DNA from: Hansfordia pulvinata
Taxonomy: Eukaryota > Ascomycota > Sordariomycetes > Xylariales
Direction: 5' to 3'
Assembly: GCA_006538405.1 (NCBI GenBank)
Contig: BJKQ01000003.1
Coordinates: forward strand, 1,054,001-1,118,000
Length of the DNA stretch: 64,000 nt
Shown: positions 33,605 to 46,002 of the stretch, one piece after another
How positions within the stretch are numbered: position 1 is the stretch's first letter
How the letters are laid out: every line of letters begins with the position of its first letter
Notes under the pieces: model-generated
Told to the model about the DNA's origin: nothing
The model's input: only the letters and a program-made list of their open reading frames with translations
The model's database searches: none
Position numbers and translations under genes: made by a program

Positions 33605-35101
33605 CTCGACTTGAACTATGCGTCTCTCCTGACAAGGCGCCCGAGAAAGTCGAAGAGGCCTGCGTCTGTTGTTGAAGGTGATGTCGATGCGCGACCGGCG
33701 CAGCTGCACGAGGGGTCGCGAGGCAGGCGGCTAGAGACGGACGGATAATCGCAGGTGGGTTCGCGGGGTCTTCAGGGCTGGCGCAGGAGTCGGAGGGCAA
33801 TTGACGTGCAGTGAGTGATGGCAAGACGAAGCAGGCGCTGGGGCGGGGCGGGGCGACACGAAGGGTGTTCTCAGGGCGGCGACGGCGCGGACGGTGTGAT
33901 GGTGGAGAGGGGATGTCGGGGTTGTGTGGAATTCGTCCTTTTTGCGAGGTTTCGCAAAATGTGAGTCAGGAATGTGAATGTACGAACAAAAACGCAAGGC
34001 CAGCAGCCTACGTCGGAGGCTCTTGCCTCGAGCCCAGTCCGCCGGAATGGCATGGCCTATGTACTCTCCTGTATCTTCTGCGGCCGAGATGGTGCTCCGG
34101 TACTTCTGCTGGGATTTTGCTGGGTACCTCGGCCATCGAAAACACCTTGCCCCTGCCCCGCGCCGGCGAACGTCGGCCATCGTCTGGTGGAAGGTGGGAT
34201 GGCGGGGGACTTACAGCAATGGGTCCATCAAGGCATCCATATGAGGTACCTTTTTTCGCTCATGTATCCCGCCCACGAATAATGGTGTCAAGTACAAGAA
34301 GGTGCGATCCATGACTTTCGAGGCTCGTGTCCTTCAAGACCGACTGCCCTATATTGAGGCTCCTGCGGTCGAGGATCCTCGTAAGCTCTACATGTACGTA
34401 TGACGGCAGCCCATCCGTTCCGCGCTTTACCTGGTAACTTCAAGGATAATATTATTACCCAATGGCCCATTGTCAAGTAAGGTGCCTATCTGATGAGAGC
34501 CGTGGAACGGACCCTACCAAAGACGCCGAAGAGTGAATACATACCAGCGAATGCGGCACAGGTCTCTTCCTCGCCATATCCCAGCAGGGCGTAACATTAT
34601 AAGTCCACAACGCCAAGTTCGCAGAGAAACGGTTCCAACCAGGGAGTCTCGAAGCCGGCAAGCTCTGAGCAGCCGAGAACACCCTGTTGCGGTACCTTTG
34701 GACCAGCAAGCAGCAGCTCAAGGGGCATGCGCGTACCATTGTGTCTGTCAGACATACATGAAGGCTAGGATGACCAATTTGACAATGATGCACCCCAGCT
34801 TGCTTGCTATGGCGATCACTTCAAAGCAGGGACCTACGTTTGTAGGTGGGCCCCGTGTCTCAAAATCGGATCGGGGCGCTTGGGACAATGTCGGCGGCGG
34901 TCGAACACACCGCGTATACATGGCTTCCCGTGTCAATTGAGGGTCGCAAGCCAGCTGGGTTCTTCTGAGTCGTGGCCAGGAATTCCTCAAATGGTAGGTA
35001 ACTGTCCGAGACACCTCGAATTGGGCAATATTGCCATGGGCCGAAGACGATAGCTCTCAGCAGCTGCTGGAGCGGGTATCAAGATTGGATTAAATGCAGT
35101 G

Positions 35102-35115
35102 TACGAGTACTCGTA
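35102..35115. repeat. 14-bp palindrome TACGAGTACTCGTA
   Basis: Perfect inverted repeat made of two overlapping copies of TACGAGTA. An identical palindrome lies at 57125-57138. The shape suits a site for a dimeric DNA-binding protein, but that is a guess. Confidence 0.9.
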
Positions 35116-36387
35116 CCTGGACAGACCAAAGCCGCGTTGCAGCTATGGGGTTTAAAGAAAAATGCTCGCGTTGGACCTGGGCAAATCCACCGATGACATG
35201 ACCTGCTCCGTTCAGCACACGCCGAAGAGAACGGTGCCTCGTTGCAGGGGTTGTGATCAGACGATAGCGGACGGAGTCGGATGCGGGGATTCACGGCGTT
35301 GAGCAGAGAGAGGCGAGGCGCTCAGGGGATACTCGTAGAAGCAGGCGAAGGTGGGTATGAAGGTCCAATGCCCAAGCATCCAGACCGCGCTAACGGCGGT
35401 GTATGCAGAATATTCTCGTCGTGCAGTGCAGACGTCTTCCGACTGGGTGGACGGCAGTCGTGGATGCATACCTCCGAGCTGTGCACAGGGTGCTGGACAT
35501 GGATCATGTCCTTCTTCATGTACGTGCGTCCATGGATTATATCGAAAATACTGCATGGGAGCGTCCGTAGTGGAGGGAGAGGGGGAAGTAGGAGGTAACG
35601 AATGGATGCGTGTGCAGGTACGGTATCCCTCCGTATTGGCGTGGGCCATCCAGTGGCGGCCTTTTGCATCTGACCTCATGACGGGCACCGCGATGGATGG
35701 GGAAAGGGAACCTGGGCGCCCACTAACGAACGTCCTTGTACTCGTACACGACGAGTAGCCGGAGGCTGCACGTCGTAGGAGTGCGGCGAGCGGTCACTGC
35801 CGGCAGCACCACAGCCGCTAAATCAGGTAAACACCGCCCGTTCACGCCCTGAAATATAGGTGCCATACCTGGCACGAGTAACCCTGGAAGACACCTGGAT
35901 TGGATACAATGTACCTTGGTGGCCGTACAGGGCTCTCGCGCGCGCCACGCCCGTGAAGAGTACCTCACCCTGCTGTCGCTCTGGTGGCCCCCCTGCTGCA
36001 GCTCCGCGGCCAATTACGGCGGGGAGTAGACGTACGAGTACGGGCCGCGGGCCTACTCGTGTAGGAGTACCTGCTACTCCGTACCTGACTGATGAGAGGG
36101 CTTCCAACTGTTGAACTGCAACTGGGAGCCGTTTCGCTCGTCCGTCTCGCTGTAGCGTCTCACGCCCGTGGGCCTCTCGAGTCCTGTCTGTCCAAGCCAT
36201 CCTGGTCTACGCCCAGCCCCGATCCAACCGTCCTTTTCCTACCTGACCCGTCCATCGCTCGGTAGGCCTTGTCGGCGGATGACCATCTCATTCTTTTCAA
36301 CGTGCCCTCCACTGCCTCGTCACGTCGGCTTCCTTTCGTCTGCCTCCGCCCTTCTCAGCCCGCATCCCTACGCCCTTGCCCTGCGAC

Positions 36388-36412
36388 ACGCCACGCCACG
36401 CCACGCCACGCC
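36388..36412 (+). repeat. (ACGCC)5 in the nem1 leader region
   Basis: Five perfect ACGCC pentamers about 370 bases upstream of the nem1 ATG, within a C-rich stretch. Confidence 0.85.
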
Positions 36413-36780
36413 TCGCCACGACCAATCCCGACTCTATCCGACACGACTCGACTCGACTGGCCTCGACACGGCCACCACCACTTGACCGCAGCACGACTCG
36501 ACTCGGCTGACTGATCGCACACTCTATGCAAGCTGGGACATCTCGGGCGCTGCCTTCAAAGCACGAACCCTATCTCGCCCAAGTCTAGTTTCTGCACTGC
36601 AGCTCGCACCCGCCCAGAATCGCCAAATCTAGCCCCATCACCACCCGGCCGACGCGCCAACGGCAATCCCGAGCCGCGGCCTGTACGGCCACGCCCCGTC
36701 TGCGCTCACCCGTCTGCATGGTCCGGCCTCCTCTCTCTGCCTGAACCCCCCTCGCTATGGAATCGGCGTAGCTTCGAATC

Positions 36781-38511
36781 ATGAACTCCCTCAACATCCT
36801 CTCCTCGCGCGTCTCTCCGTCCGCTAGCCCGCAGCCCTCGCGTTCCAACTCCCTTGCCCATATAGGTTTCGCCGCCACCGAGAAGCCCCTCGACCATTCC
36901 AAGGACGTGGGCCGATCAACAGATAGTAACTACGCTCGTGGTGCTCACGATGAATCCGCCGCCGCCGAGAAGCAGGAGCTTTCTGCCGAGTCCGAAGAAT
37001 ATGCTCAACATGACGACGACTCGGACCGCGACATGGATGTGGACGAGAAATCCCCACTCCCGCACTCTGCCGATGATCTCTCGGGCAAGGACGCATTCGT
37101 GAGGTCAAGCCCCTGGCATGCCGTCCCCCGTCGCCTCGCTTCTGGCTTTATAAACTCCTTCCGTTGGGTTCTGTCCACCATCGCTGCCCCGGGTGTCTAC
37201 TTTATCGCTTGCTTTTACGATCGTCACGGCACCTTCGCGCCTCTGCGCCACCTCTGGGGCTTCTTGGGCTTTCCTAACCCCGACACCCTGAAACCCGCCG
37301 CCCACTCCGACTCGAATCCTGACCACGCCGAAGACTCCGCTGTACCCTCTCACCCAGGCGCGCGCGGGAATCATGCCTTCACTGCTATGCGCCCGGCCCC
37401 CTCCTATACCTCTTCCTCTGGCCTCTCCTCCGAATCCGAATCGGACATTGCTCAGCAGCGCATCCCCGGCGCCCGGCGCGGCTCTGCGTCCGCCACCAGT
37501 CGACACGCGCGTTCCAAGTCCCAGCCTGCTGAGGAGACTGTCCCAGCCCGAAGATCGATCCGTATCAAGTTGAACAACGACGACGCCATGCGCCAGAGGA
37601 AACACAAGAAGGCCCAGTCTGTCAGTGCTGCCAAGAGCGGCGCTGGAGGCAGCCTCGCATCCCCCGACCTGCCCGCCCAGCTAAAGTCGCCGACCTCGCC
37701 CTATAATGCCCTGACCAAATACCCAAAATCGCCCGCGCCTCCGCGCCCTTTAATACCCCGAAGACAGCCGTCTTACGTCCCCTTTGAACCTGATACGAAA
37801 CACCTCAAAACCTTGATCTTGGATCTTGACGAAACCTTGATTCACAGCATGTCCAAGGGCGGCCGTATGGGTTCTGGTCACATGGTCGAGGTGCGCTTGA
37901 ATACAACGTACGTCGGCAGCAGTGGCCAGCAGGCCCTCGGGCCCCAGCATCCTATCCTGTACTATGTCCACAAGCGGCCGTATTGTGATGAGTTCCTGCG
38001 AAAGGTGAGAGCTCATCTCCCACAATCAGACACATCGCGCTTTTGCTAACATTTTTTCTTGGAAGATATGCAAATGGTTCAACTTGGTCATATTCACGGC
38101 GTCCGTTCAGGAGTATGCTGATCCAGTGATTGACTGGCTTGAGTCTGAGAGAAAATTCTTCACCGCGCGATACTACCGCCAGCACTGTACCTTCAGGCAC
38201 GGGGCGTATATCAAGGATCTGAGCTCTGTCGAGCCAGATCTGAGCAAAGTCATGATCCTGGACAACAGCCCTCTCAGCTATATGTTTCATCAAGGTGATT
38301 ATTTGGCATTTTGACTCCTTCCATGACTGCAAAGACCGGCACTGACCGACGACTGGGACTAGACAACGCGATCCCAATACAAGGCTGGATTAGCGACCCA
38401 ACGGACAACGATCTGCTGCATCTTGTTCCGCTCCTCGAGGGCCTGCAGTATGTCTCTGACGTCAGGGCACTACTGACACTCCGGGGAGGTGAGGATGGCC
38501 AGCATGTATGA
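36781..38511 (+). CDS. nem1: Nem1-type phosphatase (FCP1/SCP-like, DxDxT), nuclear envelope lipid signalling
   Basis: Catalytic subunit of the Nem1-Spo7 complex that dephosphorylates Pah1 lipin at the ER and nuclear membrane. Exons 36781-38004, 38066-38294 and 38363-38511: 1602 nt, 533 aa. A Ser-rich acidic N-terminus (1-110) precedes a hydrophobic segment FRWVLSTIAAPGVYFIACFY (~125-145), the expected membrane anchor. A second disordered region follows. The phosphatase domain begins about residue 340: LILDLDETLIHS (catalytic D348 and D350), RPYCDEFL, FNLVIFTASVQEYADPVID, RQHCTF, KVMILDNSPLSYMFHQ and DNAIPIQGWISDPTD. The second intron (38295-38362) splits the Asp of QDNAIP; ending in exon 2 would remove this motif. 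Long C-rich upstream leader. Convergent with the dienelactone hydrolase gene. Confidence 0.93.
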
Positions 38512-39746
38512 CCATAGCGACACGTTGGAGTGCCAGAAAGGGGTGTGGTTTTCAGCCAGTAGGACATGTGCGTTTTGCTGATTTGTCCGACTTTGGGGGG
38601 CTTGAATCATATTGGTCTTTTCACCCGGCGTCCTCATCCGGGAACAAACAACGATGGCAGTCCTGCATGCCGTCGCGGCAAAAAAGCACACTTACATACT
38701 TGTCTGTTCAATATAGCGAACTAACGAAGCGAAGCTCATACAAGACCACACGCGTAAAGCGATGATATTCTTCTCATTTTAGTACCGACCTGGTCACGCT
38801 CAAGTTTTGATCTCCTCGATATCGCCCATCATGCGGACTGCGTGAGATCACATCACTGACAATCCCCATGTAAGCCAGATCACCAACCAGCAGAACCCAA
38901 GTTCCTCGGCATCACGATCGCCGTCTCCGACTGGATGATGAAGACTATAACCCCCGCACCCCTCTTTGGGCAATTTACAATGCTACTCTGCTGTCAAAAG
39001 AGGGGTTACTAGAGTTTCGAGTCGACATACCCATGCCACGCCGCTTTAACGTCAGATAATACTACGCGGCATTTACCAACTGAGTGGGTTGTGACGCAGA
39101 TATAGGCCGAGTATGTTACGGCGAGCTTGGTAGGACCACGGGGCTGACAAGCTCGAAAGCTGAGTGGCCGTGCGAGCAGCATGTAGCAAATCATGGCCAA
39201 GTCCAAAATCGGCACCGTTGCCATCGTCATCACGGAGGAACAAGCTGACTAGGTTGGCTGGCATATGAACGTCTGCAGAGAGATTGATATCGAGCGGGGG
39301 CCATGTCCCGTTCACGCGCATACGAGCCACTTTTCGGATTGAAGTATCGTATAATGCAAATGAGATGGGCCTAAAGAAACACCCGGCTAGTAGCTCTCCA
39401 TACGTCCTCGATCCAGATACGCATCAATTAACGCGCGATCTATAACGAGAGCTAAGGAAACGGCCCATGGTCTTATTGCCGGTGCCCCAAGGGAGCGGGA
39501 ACCCTGCATATCAGCCTCCATTGGATAAGCCGCGACTTCTCGGCCAAGGAAATTAGAGCCTGCGGCGTCGCAGAGGAGTTGGCGAGCTGCCTCGCGTGTC
39601 TTCAATTCCCGGCCACTGAGGCAGGGCGTTCCCTCGACGTGTGCTGGCTTGGGCACATCTTCTCGTGGCGAGAGAGCTGTTCTAAATGACATGCTCGATT
39701 CACGGTCAGATCGCAGCGAGCAACCGAGAGCATCGCCTACTACCGT
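38512..39746. other. Intergenic, convergent 3' ends
   Basis: Spacer between nem1 and the dienelactone hydrolase gene, more AT-balanced than the exons. Short frames at 39009-39330 and 39387-39692 (-) show no domain. No gene called. Confidence 0.5.
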
Positions 39747-40523
39747 TCAGGCTTCGCAAAGAAAGCGCTTTATCCAACGGACGACAGCATCCTTGGCACG
39801 AGCCATGGCCTCCCTCTCGCCCGCTACATCGGCACTGCCACGCACCAGACAGCCATGCTCTTGCCCATGGAAGTGGATGTACTCAAAAGCGAGTGCGGCG
39901 GTGGTAGCTTTCGCGAAAGTGGCCGCCTTGAGTTCTGGTGTGTAGGCTGGATCGTGCTGCGGTGCCAGGACTAGCAACGGCGCAGCCAGGGTGTCAATGT
40001 CAGCCCCGGTCAAGAGGGACGGGTGGCCGATGGCTACGAAGTCGACGAGCGGCCGTTCTTCCCCTTGGTCTCGCACTGGGGATTCTGGCACGGCCCCGAG
40101 ACGCATCGCAGCCCACCCGCCCCAGCAGAAGCCAACGACACCGACACGACCATGGGTTCGCCGGATGTCGTGGGCGCAAGCGACGATGTTGGGCTCGATA
40201 GCGTCGCGTGAGTGGCGCGATAAAAACCCGGGGACGTCGAGCTTGTCCCACTGCCCAGAAAGGACGAGGTCGGGGGACAGTGCATCGCCAGCGAAGAAGT
40301 CGGGGACGTAGACGGTAACGCCGGCCTCGCGAGCGTAGTGGTCGGCGAGGAGGCGGACATTGGGAAAAGCCCAGCCCAGGAGATCGTGGATCAACAGAAC
40401 TGCGGCCTGTTGATTTTCGGAGTCGCCAGTGACATAAGTGTCGAGACCAGACAGTCTGGTTAGATGGCCACAAGGCGAGCCGCCCCACTCGAAGCCCTTG
40501 AGGCAGCACGATGGGACCGCCAT
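39747..40523 (-). CDS. Dienelactone hydrolase family protein
   Basis: Alpha/beta hydrolase of the DLH family, single exon, 258 aa from ATG 40523 (MAVPSCCLKGFEW). The open frame extends upstream to 40712, but conserved sequence begins at this Met. The Cys-Asp-His triad is visible: C133 in VGFCWGG, D191 in APQHDPAYTPE and H223 in QEHGCLVRG. DLHs cut the lactone ring of dienelactones in chlorocatechol breakdown. Fungal members are mostly cytosolic with unknown natural substrates, and the budding-yeast homologue is AIM2. Residues 15-18 (GSPCG) and the LLIHDLLGW stretch (residues 43-51) follow the family pattern. No signal peptide. No degradation genes flank it, so the pathway is open. Confidence 0.9.
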   Translation of the reverse strand: MAVPSCCLKGFEWGGSPCGHLTRLSGLDTYVTGDSENQQAAVLLIHDLLGWAFPNVRLLADHYAREAGVTVYVPDFFAGDALSPDLVLSGQWDKLDVPGFLSRHSRDAIEPNIVACAHDIRRTHGRVGVVGFCWGGWAAMRLGAVPESPVRDQGEERPLVDFVAIGHPSLLTGADIDTLAAPLLVLAPQHDPAYTPELKAATFAKATTAALAFEYIHFHGQEHGCLVRGSADVAGEREAMARAKDAVVRWIKRFLCEA

Positions 40524-42273
40524 GGTGATATTTCGACGGACTGGGCAGAGATGGCGGCTAATCACCTGGTAATCAATAAGCCGATCAACCAGCCATTCTG
40601 TTGCTCGCGTGAAGTTAGAGAACTCCGTAAAGGAGTTTCTCTTATCTCGCTTGTGCCCACTGCATGGCTTTTCATTTTTCATGGACAGTGACAGCCGAGA
40701 CGGACTATTCACTTACCCCTTATGTCGTTGGCTACCTATCCGTACTTATATCGTTGGAGATCGTTGGTAAATATCGAACACCGCGCCAACGCTTGACAGC
40801 GTGCCAGGAGGACTTGCTCCGAGAGGCGATGTGGCTGCGACGGGACTACGTGCGGGGCCCAGTGCAGTCTGGGAGCGATCAAGGTCGAGGAGCACGAGTG
40901 GCCGAGAAAGAAAGCGGGGCCGGGTTCAAGCAATGTTCGGCGGGTGTTCGATGCTGCGCTGGGGCGTCAGGTACGAGTACTCGCGAGGTACAGTGCATTT
41001 CACTCAAATGCAGACACTGCTTGAGGTGCCCCAAGTCATGCCTCCCTGCTACGCTACCCATTAGGTAAGATGGATCTCCAGAAGGGATATCGATGACGTC
41101 ACATAAACGAAAGCTGTCAAAAGCTTGGTTGCACGAGTACTCCTTTGATGCCGGACGGTGAAGAAGCTCCATCGTCTTGGATTTCACGCACCAGCCACAG
41201 TCCTGATCTGAGGCCTGGTCCCTTTGGAAAAGACTGAATGTACCGATGGCGCCCTCCGCCATTGGCTGTCGCTGTCGAATTTCCCGTCGGCCGGCTACCT
41301 GCCCGCAGGCTGTTGAAAGGCGGTACTGTTCGGGGCCATGGAACAGCTGGACACACCAGAGACAGACAGCCTGGAGGGACAGAACCACGGAAAGCCATGA
41401 ATCCCATGGTTCACAGACTGGCATTGCGGACATTTGTGAGTGGCGGTGAGCCGGGGCGACGATCGATCGACCAGCTTGCCGCACGAGCGTGCGTGACCAG
41501 CCTATGTTGCTGCCGCCAACGAAGCGCGCATTGGTAGCCCACTATCCCCCACGTTGTTGGTGAAGTCGTACGTGCGGAGCCGTGGCCTTGAAGACACCCA
41601 ATGCCGCCCCACGCGCGCCTCTTGCAAGTGGACGCGGGCCTAGGCTCGCCTGGCCTCTTACGAGACGACATCCATATGACGCTCAGGCCGACGCTCACCA
41701 CGACCGCGCTGGGCACGCAGGTACCGGGGCGTGCCCTCCCCGCCTACCTATTCTTGTCCACCTGGCGAGGTCGAGGCCCCTCGCATTCGTCCCCGGCCAC
41801 ATTGAACTACATCAATCGGAGTGGAAGGTACTTGAAGCCTAGATCCGTTAGGTACCTCCTGGGATACAAGCATACCTCATAAGGGGGCAGGCACCTAACC
41901 CGCATCTATGCCTTGTTTCTGGAAGCTCGGGCAGGTACCGCCCCTAATTCAGGAGGCATGTCCGGTCCAATTGGCACATCCATGAGACGCGGCAGGCCGG
42001 GCAGGTAGGCTTTCTCGTCTTTCGTCATCTGCCCAGGCACGCCACCGTTAGGTACGGTCAAGCTCATCCAGCTTGGTAGCCGTGGACCTTCCGTCGTACC
42101 TACCTAACTCACTGCCCGCCTGCCCAAGGTTCTCACCTGACTTATAAGAAGCCACTCCCTTTTCCCATCCACATTCTGCGTAGTGCCTGCTCCTCTTCTT
42201 CTACACTACAAACCCCACGAACCTCAACCCCCGATCCAAGCCTCACATCCTCCGACTTATACACCCGCTCAAA
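40524..42273. other. Intergenic region, divergent
   Basis: 5' flank of the dienelactone hydrolase gene and of the small membrane-protein gene. TACGAGTACTCG occurs at 40972, and AGGTAC-type words are dense between 41720 and 42110. A TATAAG element lies at 42143-42148. No supported gene. Confidence 0.55.
42143..42148 (+). promoter_or_regulatory. TATA-like element upstream of the small membrane-protein gene
   Basis: CTTATAAGAAG lies 126-131 bases before the ATG at 42274, followed by a C/A/T-rich leader, the same arrangement as for con-6. Confidence 0.45.
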
Positions 42274-43181
42274 ATGGCCACTCTTCACTGTCAGTGTCCC
42301 GCCGCCTCTGTGTCGCCAACGCGACAGCTAACAACCCCTTCACAGACCTTCCTCCCGTCAAGCCTTCGGCCATTGCCCTCGGCACCGTCTTCAACCACGG
42401 CATTGAGCTTGCTGGTAAGTCTTGTGAACCTCGCCTCCCCAAGCTCCAGCACATTCCAGCTGACACGGCTCCCTTCCATCTTGAAGTCCTGGCTCCCCTC
42501 TTCGGTCAGACCTACCAGCGCGCGAAGCTTTCCGACACCAAGGAGGAGTTCATCCGCTCCCGTGAGGCTTCTTCTGCTGCCGTCGCCTGGGGCACCTCTC
42601 TCGTCGGCTCGGCTCTGCAGTCCTACGGCGTGGGCGCTCTCATCAACGCCACTGGCACCCTCAGCTACAAGGGAGCCAGTTACCTTGGAGCCCTCATCTT
42701 TGCCGCCACGTCGGCCCCTACCGTAAGTCCTCTTTTCTATCTTTGAGAAGTCTCATATTGGGAAAATGATCCTGTACCCATTGCCTTCCCCGCTCGAGGT
42801 CTTCGATGTTTCAGCTGTCCTCCGGACTGTCTTGCTGCAGGAACTGCTTTCCCGCTTCCTTACTAGCCCTCACGTCACATCGCCGGCTTTTGAGTTTGCA
42901 GCCGCCACTAAACCGAGCGGAGACACCTAACTAGCGGCACAATGTGACAGCCCGGAGGGCAGGGCGGGGTGTACTATTGATTTCCTCTCTCCTAATCCGA
43001 TCATGATCACTCGACCGAGACACAAGATCAGGCTGACCAGAAACAGTATCTCCAACAGCTATTCACCGAGAAGCGGCCCGTCGACACGGTCGCCATCGGC
43101 GCGACGGCCAAGGTCCTCGAGACCGTCGGCCTGTCTCTGTTCCTCACCTGGTGGGGAACCCGCACCAACCCCTTCAACTAA
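42274..43181 (+). CDS. Small membrane protein, DUF1761-like (tentative)
   Basis: Reconstructed exons are 42274-42289, 42346-42414, 42487-42722 and 43047-43181: 456 nt, 151 aa. The first exon encodes only MATLH. Joined frames read KPSAIALGTVFNHGIELAV, LAPLFGQTYQRAK, then helices WGTSLVGSALQSYGVGALIN and YLGALIFAATSAPT, and a last helix ATAKVLETVGLSLFLTWWG with the end RTNPFN. Four hydrophobic segments predict an integral membrane protein. The layout resembles fungal DUF1761 proteins, but I am not sure of the family. The third intron (324 nt) is long for this genome; its acceptor could be CCAG (43040) or AACAG (43046), both in frame, adding two residues. Function unknown. Confidence 0.65.
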
Positions 43182-44095
43182 GTGCATCGCTGCGCGCATA
43201 CGGGGTTTGTGAACCAAGAGAAAGTGGCACGATGTTGAACGGCGGGGATTTTTCATTGACAGCAACCGAGATGCTCACCGTGATGCCCTTGTCGTAGTGT
43301 ACACCTCTGTTACAAGACTTGAAATAGTTTGTAGTAATACATTTTGTTCACGAGCACTATTGAATCGCCGAATCGTTCCTTCTACCTTGACCACATGGCG
43401 TTCTGCCTTGGTTCAGGCTGCCCCGATTGCAATCATTGACATGACTTACAGTCGCTTGTGCGTTGTGCGACAACACGTTAAATATTGACGTTTGGGACCC
43501 TGACATGACCGTGTAATCATTGCGCATGACATTATTGCAGATGGGGCTCTTTCAAAAAATGGTTCCGTACAAGATCATTTTACAGAATTGTGGTTTATTT
43601 TCGTGTAGCCCTTTATCTGACCGCTGCTCAATTCTGGAACAGTCAAGCGCCCATTGCCCCCTAAACGCCGAAGGATATGAAACCTACAGAGCCATAAGCC
43701 ATGAGATATAAAAAATCGAGTTTGAAACACGTCGACACAGGCAGTCGACAAGGTCACGTGGAAAGGTGCTTCCGAGCGTCAGCCGACAGGCAGGATCTTG
43801 ATCCCGGGGCCGATGCTGGACATCATCATCAAGCCGGGATAAGAGGAGACTGGAAGAAGCCTCTGGCAACTCAAGGTTGACTGACGAAGGCGTTTCCAAT
43901 GCTCGACAAACCCAGCCGCCAGCAACGCCTCGGACTGCATGACCACGGCCTCCCGCAGGGCGTCAAGCGCACAGCTGAGGATATGGATTCCGCTCGTGCC
44001 CCCTTTCCCTGTGCCAAGAACGTGTAAAAAGGCCAGCAGAGAAGAGGGGCCGAGGAATACACTCGCCCGGACTAAGAACCCCAACGGAGGGTGTC
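43182..44095. other. Intergenic, convergent 3' ends
   Basis: Gap between the small membrane-protein gene and nhp2. AT-rich at about 43310-43620, fitting 3' UTRs. No gene seen; the open frame entering from 44327 is a shadow of nhp2. Confidence 0.55.
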
Positions 44096-44886
44096 TTAGA
44101 ACTTGAGCTGGGCCTTGGCCTCCTTCTCGACGAGCTTGACGAGGTCCTTGTAGACCTCGGCGAAGTCCTCGTCGCCCTCCTCGATGGTAGCCTCCTTGTC
44201 CTTCTTGCCGCCGCCGACCCTCTTCTCCGTGACCATGACGACGCTGGTGGGGCGCTTGGTGCTCCCCGCGGCGCCGAGCTCGGCGCGCGACGAGACGAAA
44301 ATGTAGGGGACGTTGACGTCCTCGCACAGCACGGGGATGTGGCTGATGACGTCGGCGGGGCTGATGTCGCCGGCCAGGACGACGACGCCGGGGAACGCCG
44401 TGTTGCCGGGCCCCGCGGCGGGGGACTTGCGCAGCGACTTGACCACCTCCTTGACGCCGCGCTTGAGCGTCTTGTTCTTGGCAGCTGCGTTTCCCTCGTT
44501 AGTTTCAGAGCCCCAGGCAGTAAGCGGGGGGGGGGGGGGGGGGGGGGGGCTGGGGATCTCGTGTGTCAAGACTCACCTTTCCTTACGCTCTTCATGACCT
44601 TCTTGGTGCCCTTCTCGTCGGCCAGGGGGCGCGCGAAGGGCACGAGGGCGCCGACAATGGGCTCCATGGAGGCGCCATCGGTGGAGGCGACGACGGCGAC
44701 GGCGGCGTCGCCGTCAGACTGCAGCTGCTCGTCAAGGGCGGAGGTGACGGCGCTCTTGAGCTTCTCCTTCTTGTCCTTCTTCTCCTTCTTGTCCTTCTTG
44801 CCGACCTTGGTGACGCCGTCAGACTCGCTGCGCTTCTTCTCCTTCTTGTCCTTCTTGTCGGCCTTCTCAGGCTTGGTGGCGCCCAT
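44096..44886 (-). CDS. nhp2: Nhp2, H/ACA snoRNP protein (L7Ae family)
   Basis: Core protein of H/ACA snoRNPs, which guide rRNA pseudouridylation and pre-rRNA processing in the nucleolus. Exons on the minus strand are 44886-44577 and 44484-44096: 699 nt, 232 aa. The N-terminus is a Lys/Glu-rich extension (KKDKKEKKRSESDGV, then KKDKKEKKDKKEK), typical of fungal Nhp2 and probably nucleolar targeting. The RNA-binding fold follows: ADEKGTKKVMKSVRK, then KTLKRGVKEVVKSLRK, PGVVVLAGDISPADVISHIPVLCEDVNVPYIFV (L7Ae core) and LVKLVEKEAKAQLKF at the end. The 92-nt intron includes a 24-base C run in the transcript sense. Long insertion GGGKKDKEATIEEGDED near the C-terminus is charged. Confidence 0.92.
44526..44549 (+). 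repeat. Poly(G)24 tract inside the nhp2 intron
   Basis: Twenty-four G in a row on the plus strand, read as C24 in the nhp2 transcript between the donor and the branch point (CTAAC in GAAACTAACGAGG). It is the longest such run here. Confidence 0.9.
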
Positions 44887-45934
44887 CTTGGCTTGGTTGT
44901 GCGGCGGGCTGGCCGGGCTGCTCCGGGGAGGGGGGGGTTGGCGTGCGTGCGTGCGTAGGTGCGCCGGGTCCTGGGACGGGAATTCGGCTGCCGAGCGTCC
45001 GGGTGGGAGTGCAGTCGTGGCCGGTGTGGAAGCACGAGGCCAATTGGTGGTATTGCGTCGTCGTTTGGGGGGCGGACTCGTGAGCGGACTCAGTATCGAA
45101 TCGAACCGTTGGTTGAGGCAGGCTGGGCCAAGCTACAGAAAATTTGGCTTTTTTTTTCCCTGGCTCTCGACGAGCTCCCGACTGGACTTTTTGGCGGGGA
45201 CCCAGTGGCCAATCAGAGACTGCTAGTGTGGGTACGGTCTAAGGGTGCACCGGGCAGCCGGTGCCAGCTGCGAAAGCTAGCCGCCGCAAACGTCCACCCT
45301 TGGCTAGTACTGCCGTGGTTCCATACTCGTACGCTGATCGTGGGTAGGAGTAGGCAATGATTCGTACAGCAGACGCTCTGCATTGAAAGCATCCTCGTGT
45401 TACATCTTCTTCCTCAATCACAGGGAACTGATTACATTGGATTGCAGCACTCGCAACGTGCACTGGATGCTGCGGTTCGGGTTGAGCAATGGTTTCTTGG
45501 CTTTGAATCGAACTTTATCACGTTGCGCGCGCGCATCCTCATCTGCACTGGTGCTGAGCGATGCGTCCAAGGCAGCAGACTCGGCAGGCGGAATTGACGA
45601 GTCTATTATTGGAATGCCTTCCCGAACGCGCCAGTGAGACGTCGAATTCGGCGAGTTGAGATGGCAATGCATCCTTGTCGATGTACGGGTAAGGGCTGGA
45701 AGATAATATGCGCATCCCCGAACGAGGATTCTACGCTGGTGGGCCGAGCAGTGCGTTCTGGCCTTCCTCCACCCGTATTCCCCTCGGAAGCGTGGCCGCT
45801 CGGGGGCTCCGACGGTCAGAGCGACAAGCGCGTCCCGTCAGAGGGTCCGAGGGCAAATTGAGGTTTATCGCATATTCGATTCGCGCGCGGGCGAGCGAAA
45901 AGGCCCGGAGCCGAAGGATGGGCTCACGGCGCCA

Positions 45935-46002
<68 letters not shown>

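Larger units (their letters stand above)
33605..36780. other. Long divergent intergenic region with TACGAGTA cluster
   Basis: 3.2 kb between gcd7 (-) and nem1 (+). It holds TACGAGTA/TACTCGTA words at 35102, 35108, 35330, 35739 and 36033; the first two overlap to form a 14-bp palindrome. The last 600 bases before nem1 are C-rich on the plus strand, with an (ACGCC)5 run at 36388-36412 and repeated ACTCG words at about 36440-36505, probably promoter and leader. No supported gene. Confidence 0.55.
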
